Shown here: positions 58,782 through 64,000 of the stretch, piece by piece
Numbering within the stretch: position 1 is the stretch's first letter
Layout of the letters: each line of letters opens with the position of its first letter
The notes under the pieces: generated by a model
What the model saw: only the letters and a program-made list of their open reading frames with translations
Told to the model about the DNA's origin: nothing
The model's database searches: none
Made by a program: the position numbers and the translations under genes
NCBI RefSeq assembly: GCF_000585415.1
Contig: NZ_KK073876.1
Coordinates: 1,361,810-1,425,809 of the forward strand
Direction: 5' to 3'
DNA length: 64,000 nucleotides
From: Sphingomonas jaspsi DSM 18422
Lineage (GTDB): Bacteria > Pseudomonadota > Alphaproteobacteria > Sphingomonadales > Sphingomonadaceae

Positions 58782-59102
58782 ATGAAGGAAATCACCGTCA
58801 AAACCAGCGGCAACTTCATGCTGCTCGATCGCACCTCCGGTCACGAAATTCTGCCCGGAGTTCCTACCACCGTCCCGCACACGGACTTCATTACGGAACG
58901 CCTCGAGCTCGGCCAGCTGGTCGAGACGGACGAGGAAGGCGTGACGGCACCGCCCGCAGTGCCGCCGGCCGATCCGATACCGACGAAGGCCGAGGCCGAA
59001 GCCGAAGCCGAAAAGGAAGCGGCTGCGAAGGCCGAAGCCGAAAAGGAAGCGGCTGCGAAGGCCGAAGCCGCCAAGGAGCCGACGAAGAAGGCCGGTAAGT
59101 AA
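58782..59102 (+). CDS. Small head protein with Ala/Glu/Lys repeat tail
   Basis: 106 residues from the ATG at 58782. Compact N-terminal 60 residues, then AEKEAAAKAEAEKEAAAKAE helical repeats (twice the 8- to 10-residue unit). Stop and next start overlap by one base (TAATG). Unknown head or neck role. Confidence 0.6.
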   Translation: MKEITVKTSGNFMLLDRTSGHEILPGVPTTVPHTDFITERLELGQLVETDEEGVTAPPAVPPADPIPTKAEAEAEAEKEAAAKAEAEKEAAAKAEAAKEPTKKAGK

Positions 59103-59806
59103 TGCGCTCGGGCGTGCCGCTTTCGCAGCTCGTCGAGTTCGACCAGGGCTTCCCCGACGGGGACATCCTCTGGAGCCTGCTCGACGCGCGTGGCCTGACG
59201 GTCGCGAGCGGAAGCGTCACGCCCGCCGCGGACAGTGTGTCCGCCATCATCTTCGTCTCGGGTGACGACAACACAATCGAACCCGGCCTACTGGCCAGCC
59301 CGCGCGAGCTGGCGTGGGTCTACACGGCGGGCGGTATGGTCGTGAACGGCCGCCGCCGCTACCGCCTCGAAGCCTTTCTTCCGCTCGGCCTGTCGGAAGA
59401 CGGCGTCCGCCGGAAGCTGGGCGTCGAGCCTCACGAGCTGGGCGACGAAGCGATCGACCTCGTCGGCGCTTACGGGCGCTTCCGCGAGACGGTCGGAGCC
59501 GACAACCTCACGGCAGTCGAGCTGGCCGGCGGGCACGACGCCCTGCTGGTCTGCGACGCCATCGAGGCGTTCGCTGCCATCTCGCTTATCCCGTCGCTGC
59601 AGGTCAGCCTGGCCGCCAAGGAAGCGTCGGGCACCAACCAGTTCCAGCGCGCCACCATCAACTGGCAGCTGATCCGCGCGCAGCTTGAGGGCTACATCTC
59701 CGACGGCACCCTTGCCGCGGCGCCCGAGCTTGACCCGACGCTCAACACGGGCGCGCTCCTCGTGGTCGTCGTTCGCGATGACCCGGTGACAGGCACCACG
59801 GCGTAA
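59102..59806 (+). CDS. Putative head-tail connector protein
   Basis: 234 residues. The place after the capsid genes and the domain from about 95 on (VRRKLGVEPHELGDEAIDL) are in keeping with head-tail adaptors. No certain family. Confidence 0.5.
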   Translation: MRSGVPLSQLVEFDQGFPDGDILWSLLDARGLTVASGSVTPAADSVSAIIFVSGDDNTIEPGLLASPRELAWVYTAGGMVVNGRRRYRLEAFLPLGLSEDGVRRKLGVEPHELGDEAIDLVGAYGRFRETVGADNLTAVELAGGHDALLVCDAIEAFAAISLIPSLQVSLAAKEASGTNQFQRATINWQLIRAQLEGYISDGTLAAAPELDPTLNTGALLVVVVRDDPVTGTTA

Positions 59807-59822
59807 GCTACACCCCCGCGCC

Positions 59823-60116
59823 ATGAAAGCGCATATCCTTGTCATCGCCCTGGCGCTTGCTGCCTGTCAGCAGGAGCCCCACCAACAACCTGTCTCGGCC
59901 GAATGGACACAGAGCGAGCTCGCCTTGATCTCGCATGAGATCCAAGGCGGGATGTCGAAGCAGGATGCGGAGGCTTTCGTGCGAAAGGTGCGGGAGGTCC
60001 GCGCGCAAAACGCAACAGACCCGGCAGTCGCCCACCGGGTGGCCGAACGCCAGAAAGACCTGGATAAGCTCGCTGCGATTGCCTGCAAGGAAGAGCCCTA
60101 CCGCAGCGGTTGTTAA
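59823..60116 (+). CDS. Small phage-encoded lipoprotein
   Basis: 97 residues. Signal peptide MKAHILVIALALAAC with lipobox LAAC; mature part helical and polar, ending in a second and third cysteine. Exported and lipid-anchored. Its place among virion genes and separate gap on both sides suggest a moron, perhaps for superinfection exclusion (inference). Stop shares TTAA with the convergent gene. Confidence 0.7.
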   Translation: MKAHILVIALALAACQQEPHQQPVSAEWTQSELALISHEIQGGMSKQDAEAFVRKVREVRAQNATDPAVAHRVAERQKDLDKLAAIACKEEPYRSGC

Positions 60117-60562
60117 GTCCCGGTGCGGAGGACCTCGACGCCGATCGACCGGTAATTCCGCACCTGCGTCTGGCCCATCGGCAGGACCTCGCAGTGGACG
60201 CAGACCAGCTCGTTGGTCTGCTCGACCTCGCCTGCGATCTCCTCGACCAGCGCGATCTTGCGCTTCTCGCCGAAGCGCGAGTGGATCATGTCGATGATGT
60301 CCGCCTCTTCGAGCAGGTTCGCGTCGTCGACGGTGGAGATGGTGAGACCGAACCGGACCAACCAGAGACCGCTATTCTCTTCGAACGAGAAGCCGTTGAC
60401 TCCGAGCAGCGGCACGCGAGGCATCTTGTCCTCGTCCATGCGGCTCTCCCAAGCCCAGTATTGCAGATCGGCCTGCCCCGGCACGGTGGACTGAATGTCC
60501 TTGACCAGCTCGTTCACCGCACGGAGGACGGATTTGTAGAGGGTGCTGTAGAGCTTCGACAT
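60113..60562 (-). CDS. Conserved-looking protein on the opposite strand within the virion arm
   Basis: 149 residues from the ATG at 60562; an ATG at 60592 would add ten basic residues and overlap the next start. Alpha/beta protein: YKSVLRAVNELVKDI, LGVNGFSFEENSGLWLVRFGL, DMIHSRFGEKRKIALVEEI. Length and order would suit a tail terminator or head-closure protein, yet it is read leftward between rightward genes. Function unknown. Confidence 0.6.
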   Translation of the reverse strand: MSKLYSTLYKSVLRAVNELVKDIQSTVPGQADLQYWAWESRMDEDKMPRVPLLGVNGFSFEENSGLWLVRFGLTISTVDDANLLEEADIIDMIHSRFGEKRKIALVEEIAGEVEQTNELVCVHCEVLPMGQTQVRNYRSIGVEVLRTGT

Positions 60563-60590
60563 CCCTCTGCGGTGATTGAAGGGTTTTCGC

Positions 60591-61544
60591 ATGTCCAGCT
60601 TCCGCCTGCGGTTCAGGTTCAACCAACAGTCGAAAGCCTCGACGAAAGGCCTCGGCGGGACGCGTGGCGGCGACAACTTCTCGCGCGTCATCGTCGAGGA
60701 CGTGGCCTTCTCCTATTCGGAGGGTCTCTTCAAAAAGCTGAAGGCCGACATTGGCGGGCGCATCCACGGGGATGTGGACAAAGAGCTCGCCCACATGGCA
60801 CGCATGTTCATGAGCGGCGTCGTCGGCATCGCCGGGCGCAACCGGGGCGCCACCGGCATCCTCACGGCCAAGTCGCCGAAGGCTGACATGTTCAACGAGA
60901 GCCTCTACGTCCCGGTGCGGTCGGTAGCCGGCACCTGGCCGCGTCGCAGCCCCGACTATCTGAAGTGGCGGAAGCGGCGTGAGGACGGGGGAGACCCGAG
61001 CTGGTTCCACCGTAAGGGCAACGTGCTGGCGAAGCTCGCCTCGGCGAAGACCTGGACCAGCGCCTACGGCGGCATCACCGTGACCGTGAAGCGGCACACG
61101 AGCTTCGGCCCGTCTGACCCGGCCGCCCGCGGCTTCAACACACGCCTCGGCGGGACCCGCGGCGGCAACGCGCGCGTCGGTGTCGCTACGATCCGCGTCG
61201 ATGCAATGGGCGGGATCACCCCGGCGATGCTCCCGGCGACGGGGGGCGGCGCGCTAGGCGACTTCGGGGCCAACCCGCGCAGCAACGGTCTGCTCGACAA
61301 GCTCGGCGACGACATTGCCTACCGGCTCGGCGGTGACCCGCTGCGCGTCCCGTTTCGCCCGACGGTCCAGCCGTTCCTGGCGTTCTTCCTGACGCGCCAG
61401 CTGCCGAACGCCGTCTTCAAGCGCATCGAGCAGGGCCTCGACGGCAAGCTGCTCAACGACAACACCGGCTCGGCCGGTCGCGCGTCGAAGGGGCGTTACT
61501 CGGAACGGTCGCTGTCGCTCAAGGATTACTCGCCGCGGCGGTAA
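60591..61544 (+). CDS. Putative tail completion / neck protein
   Basis: 317 residues from the ATG at 60591 (GAAGGG seven bases upstream); an ATG at 60576 is less likely. Basic, with FSYSEGLFKKLKAD, YVPVRSVAGTWPRRSPDYLKWR and a Gly-rich section. Order suggests a neck or tail component. Confidence 0.5.
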   Translation: MSSFRLRFRFNQQSKASTKGLGGTRGGDNFSRVIVEDVAFSYSEGLFKKLKADIGGRIHGDVDKELAHMARMFMSGVVGIAGRNRGATGILTAKSPKADMFNESLYVPVRSVAGTWPRRSPDYLKWRKRREDGGDPSWFHRKGNVLAKLASAKTWTSAYGGITVTVKRHTSFGPSDPAARGFNTRLGGTRGGNARVGVATIRVDAMGGITPAMLPATGGGALGDFGANPRSNGLLDKLGDDIAYRLGGDPLRVPFRPTVQPFLAFFLTRQLPNAVFKRIEQGLDGKLLNDNTGSAGRASKGRYSERSLSLKDYSPRR

Positions 61545-61586
61545 TCCACAGGACGTCATTCACCGGCAACCACTGGCCACCGTAGG
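61542..61586 (+). promoter_or_regulatory. Late-element copy 2: TAATCCACA-N30-CGTAGG
   Basis: TAATCCACA (61542-61550), beginning with the TAA stop of the upstream gene, and CGTAGG (61581-61586), exactly 30 bases apart as in copy 1. Followed by the RHH-like gene. Confidence 0.55.
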
Positions 61587-61622
61587 GCGGGTTCACCACT
61601 CGCAACCGGCCAAGGAGCCACA

Positions 61623-61859
61623 GTGTCCAAAAAGACCCATCGCAGTTTCACCCTGCGCGTCGATACCGACTTCTACCTCACGCTCGCCGCGTCGGCGCAG
61701 GCCGAGGGCATCCCGCTCAACCAGCTGGCCAACCGGCTCCTTCGTCTCGGCATGGACAAGCACGTCTCGCTCGAGAAGGCCATCACCTCGCTGCTCCTCG
61801 ACCGCATGGTTGACGACCCCGAACTCAAGGCCGCGATCGCCGCACAGGTGCAGGCATGA
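61623..61859 (+). CDS. Small protein with ribbon-helix-helix-like start
   Basis: 78 residues, GTG start with strong AAGGAG five bases upstream. The beginning (SFTLRVDTDFYLTLAASAQAEGIPLNQLANRLL) resembles Arc/HicB-type ribbon-helix-helix proteins. Might regulate late genes or be a small tail protein. ATGA-type overlap downstream. Confidence 0.55.
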   Translation: MSKKTHRSFTLRVDTDFYLTLAASAQAEGIPLNQLANRLLRLGMDKHVSLEKAITSLLLDRMVDDPELKAAIAAQVQA

Positions 61860-62284
61860 GCGCGATGACGGCCGGCGAGCTCAAGCGCCCGAGCCTCACG
61901 ATCAGCATCAAGCTCGAGGACGAGACCGAGCAGACGATCAAGTGGACGTACGGCTTGTCCCAGGACCTCCAGCGCGTTCTGCCCGACCCGGCCTCGGTCG
62001 TCGATGTGATCATGTCCGACCCGGTGACGCGCGACTACATCATCCGCCGCTGCATGACGCCGCTGAAGCGCATGGTGACGGACACGGACAAGGACCTGCT
62101 GGCGTTCGAGGATTGCAAGCTCGACGACCCGGATGAGGTCGAGAAGCTGGTCCGTTGGGTCGCGGAGCACCTTCTGTATTTTTTCGCCATCTCGGCGGGG
62201 GGTCTGAAGAAGATCGGGGAGGCTCTCAAGGCCGCGACCAACCCGGGCCTACCCGACCCCTCGAAGACTGGTTCGCAGGACTAA
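61856..62284 (+). CDS. Tail assembly chaperone (gpG analogue)
   Basis: 142 residues preceding the tape measure gene. Order, size and the -1 overlapping frame fit the gpG role: coats the tape measure protein during tail assembly. Ends IGEALKAATN... in the zero frame. Confidence 0.75.
   Translation: MSAMTAGELKRPSLTISIKLEDETEQTIKWTYGLSQDLQRVLPDPASVVDVIMSDPVTRDYIIRRCMTPLKRMVTDTDKDLLAFEDCKLDDPDEVEKLVRWVAEHLLYFFAISAGGLKKIGEALKAATNPGLPDPSKTGSQD
62179..62203 (+). promoter_or_regulatory. Programmed -1 frameshift region with two slippery heptamers
   Basis: T_TTT_TTC at 62179-62185 and G_GGG_GGT at 62197-62203 are both in register with the upstream zero frame (X_XXY_YYZ). The -1 frame is open from before both sites to 62574. 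Confidence 0.75.
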
Positions 62285-62574
62285 CCTTCGAGGACAGCAT
62301 CTGCTGGGCCTACGGGGTTGATGAGGGGGACCTCGAAGACCTCTACTGGCGACTGAGCTTCTACGAGCTCGTCGCCAAGGCCCGGCTGAAGCTGGGCGAA
62401 ATGCACGCAGTCCAGCTCTGCCACTACTCGGCGTTCGCCAAAGTGGTGAGCCAGGCGCTGGGTGGTGACGACGGGGACAGCAGCGGGCGTGACCCCGATC
62501 GGGTCAACCTTGCCGACGCGCCCACCTACGACGCTGCGATCGCAAACATCAACGCCGCGCTGGGATTTGGTTGA
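62185..62574 (+). CDS. Tail chaperone -1 frame extension (gpT analogue)
   Basis: About 125 codons in the -1 frame, with a protein-like acidic sequence (EDWFAGLTFEDSICWAYGVDEG, LSFYELVAKARLKLGEM). No suitable start codon or ribosome site of its own, so it is expressed as an extension of the chaperone above. It would recruit tail-tube subunits as gpGT does in lambda. Confidence 0.75.
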   Translation, partial: RHLGGGSEEDRGGSQGRDQPGPTRPLEDWFAGLTFEDSICWAYGVDEGDLEDLYWRLSFYELVAKARLKLGEMHAVQLCHYSAFAKVVSQALGGDDGDSSGRDPDRVNLADAPTYDAAIANINAALGFG

Positions 62575-62651
62575 CGACTTTTTCCGGGACGTCGCCAAAA
62601 CCGCGGGCGTAGATGTTCGCAGCACAGGCTGCGAAAGGAGGTGATCTCGCC

Positions 62652-62768
62652 ATCTACCCGCCGCTGGTTCCCCAGCCAGCCTCGGGTCAGACCTTTGGGA
62701 GCTGCCAGGCGTCCACCACGATTTCTAAGCGTGGTGGACGCCTAATCCACAACCCCACCGTGAACTAG
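62652..62768 (+). CDS. Possible 38-residue ORF with ATC start
   Basis: Open frame of 39 codons headed by ATC, preceded at 62635-62645 by AAGGAGGTGAT, a near-full complement of the 16S rRNA 3' end. An alternative GTG at 62641 in another frame is also open to 62745. Pro/Gln start, Ser/Thr/Arg end. The protein is doubtful; the ribosome site is not. Confidence 0.3.
   Translation: MYPPLVPQPASGQTFGSCQASTTISKRGGRLIHNPTVN
62708..62742 (+). terminator. Hairpin between tail chaperone and tape measure genes
   Basis: Perfect 13-bp stem GGCGTCCACCACG / CGTGGTGGACGCC with a 9-base loop; no T run. Could attenuate tape measure transcription or protect the mRNA end. Confidence 0.6.
62743..62751 (+). promoter_or_regulatory. 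TAATCCACA box ahead of the tape measure gene
   Basis: Exact copy of the late-element box, immediately after the hairpin and 43 bases before the tape measure ATG. The CGTAGG block is not at the 30-base position; CTAGG lies 13 bases on. Confidence 0.4.
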
Positions 62769-62794
62769 GCACCTCACTCCTGTTGAGAAGCGCC

Positions 62795-64000
62795 ATGAGC
62801 ACCAATGGCGCCGTCGAGGCTGATGTCTTTCTGGGTGTGGACGGGCGGCAAATTGATGCCGCCTTCGCCAACATCAATAAGCACCTGTCGCAGATGCAGG
62901 GCCAGATCAATGGCATGGGTGACAAGCTCAAGTCGACGCTGAACGGCCTCGACGCCCAGATGCTCAAATCCCTGAGCAACCTGAACAAGGCGATCTCGAC
63001 GCTCGACGCCGCACAGAAGAACGTGCAGCGGTTCAACCCGGCGGTCCAATCCGGCCAGAGCTGGGCCAAATACCAGGCGGACCAGAAGCAGGCTCGGGCG
63101 GACGAACGCAAGCACATGCGCGAAGTCGACGCTGCTTACCAGCAGCGCGAGCGGCAGGTGGCCAACGCCGCCGACCGCCGCGCCCGCCAAGAGGCCCAGA
63201 TGTGGGCGCAGCGGGACCGCGCGGCCCAGACCGCCGAAGCCAAAGAGGAGCAGCTGGCTGAACGCCGCTGGGCTGTCGCCCGCGCGCGTGAGACCCGGCT
63301 CGAGCGTGAGCGCGAGCAGTCGATGCAGCGCACTTCGCGCCTCGCCGAGCAGAACAATTTCAAGATCGCCCGCGACAAGGTCCAGCAGGAAGTCAAGGCC
63401 GCCAGCGGTCTTCGCGAACTGGACAACCAGCGTCTCGTAGCCGCCGACCGGCTGAACCGCGCCCGCGCCATGCTCGGGAAGTTCGGCGCCGAGGAAGACC
63501 GCCAGCTCCTCCAGATGATCCAGCTGGAGAAGGAACGGCTGGCGCTGGCTGAAGCTCGGATCAAGGCCGACCGGGCGGCGGCGTCGAGCCGCTTCAAAAG
63601 CGACGCGGCCGTTGACGGCCGGCTCAACGTCCGCACCGGCAAGACTGACGAAGCGCAGCTCGCCTCGGCGCTGGGGCTCGGCCAGGCCCGTGCCCGGCAG
63701 GCCCAGCTTGAGACGCAGATCGCAAACCAAATCCAGCGTGCCCGCACCCTAACCGGGGAAGAGAAAGTCGACGCGGAGCGTGTGCTCAAGGTCGACGAAG
63801 CCCGGCTTCAGGTCATCAAGTCGCGCGTGCGCGAGCTTGAGCGTGAAGCGAAGGCGATGGTCCAGTCGGCGCAACCCAAGCCCGGCATGTATGGCCCGCC
63901 GACCCCTCCGGGTTTCAAGCCTCCGGGTGCCCCGCCGGCCCCGCCGAGCGGCGGGGGGCTGGGCGGTCTCTTCGGCAGCGGCGGCATCGGCGGCATCTTC
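62795..64000 (+). CDS. Tape measure protein (N-terminal 402 residues; runs off the window)
   Basis: Open from the ATG at 62795 to the window edge. Long Ala/Gln/Glu/Arg coiled coil (residues about 20-350) then a Pro/Gly-rich stretch (GMYGPPTPPGFKPPG) and Gly-rich segment. Directly follows the frameshifting chaperones, the standard place for the protein that sets tail length. Siphophage (or myophage) tail implied. Confidence 0.88.
   Translation, partial: MSTNGAVEADVFLGVDGRQIDAAFANINKHLSQMQGQINGMGDKLKSTLNGLDAQMLKSLSNLNKAISTLDAAQKNVQRFNPAVQSGQSWAKYQADQKQARADERKHMREVDAAYQQRERQVANAADRRARQEAQMWAQRDRAAQTAEAKEEQLAERRWAVARARETRLEREREQSMQRTSRLAEQNNFKIARDKVQQEVKAASGLRELDNQRLVAADRLNRARAMLGKFGAEEDRQLLQMIQLEKERLALAEARIKADRAAASSRFKSDAAVDGRLNVRTGKTDEAQLASALGLGQARARQAQLETQIANQIQRARTLTGEEKVDAERVLKVDEARLQVIKSRVRELEREAKAMVQSAQPKPGMYGPPTPPGFKPPGAPPAPPSGGGLGGLFGSGGIGGIF

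Noticed and set aside
5312..64000. Search for attR (second copy of the tRNA-Val 3' half)
   Set aside because: No second copy seen; the prophage evidently extends past the right edge.

Overview
The window holds two parts. Bases 1 to about 5,311 are GC-rich alphaproteobacterial chromosome, most likely from a sphingomonad (order Sphingomonadales). The clues are an RhlE-type DEAD-box helicase with a long basic tail, a SapC-family protein, a CpdR-type cell-cycle response regulator and an N-formylglutamate amidohydrolase. The chromosome ends at a complete tRNA-Val(GAC) gene with an encoded CCA. From there to the right edge (about 58.7 kb) is a large temperate phage genome, a prophage integrated at that tRNA. 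The integrase gene lies 24 bases past the tRNA and reads back toward it. The right end, attR and the lysis genes are not in the window.

The prophage has two arms. The left arm (about 5.3 to 49.0 kb) is read entirely leftward and holds early, replication and unknown genes. It contains an integrase, a GapR-like nucleoid protein, an SbcD/Mre11-like phosphoesterase, a DEDD exonuclease, a PD-(D/E)XK nuclease, a family A DNA polymerase, a FEN-type 5'-3' exonuclease, an orphan DnaA domain IV-like protein, an SF2 helicase, MazG-like and HD nucleotide hydrolases, class I ribonucleotide reductase (nrdA and nrdB with an HNH-AP2 homing endonuclease between them), an ATP-dependent DNA ligase, a T4-like rIIA/rIIB pair, and a prim-pol plus SF3 helicase primase. 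Between 32.0 and 42.8 kb there are about 38 very small, mostly acidic genes of unknown function, joined by 1- to 8-base start/stop overlaps. The right arm (49.1 kb to the edge) is read rightward and carries virion genes: large terminase, portal, tail-fibre genes, prohead protease fused to a scaffold, decoration protein, major capsid protein, head-tail connectors, a tail-chaperone pair with a -1 frameshift, and the start of the tape measure gene. One gene in this arm (60,113-60,562) is read the opposite way.

The most striking signal is regulatory. A 13-bp dyad, GTGAC-YNR-GTCAC and close variants, occurs eleven times, and essentially every boundary between leftward transcription units has one. 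In five cases the stop codon of the last gene lies inside the dyad. Several are followed by GC-rich hairpins and then the leader of the next unit. This resembles the stoperator logic of mycobacteriophage L5, but with a symmetric site. A second palindrome, TTGGGAAATTTCCCAA, occurs four times and only between 42.9 and 45.6 kb. A third element, the DnaA-box-like TAATCCACA followed 30 bases later by CGTAGG, precedes two virion genes; TAATCCACA alone occurs at two further sites. Because the phage also encodes a DnaA domain IV-like protein, these boxes may link replication to late transcription. That link is a hypothesis.

How the genes fit together: the phage makes its own replisome and deoxynucleotide supply, probably remodels host physiology through the small-gene block and RIIAB, and integrates through a tyrosine recombinase. 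No classical CI-type repressor is obvious. Four small helix-turn-helix candidates are listed.
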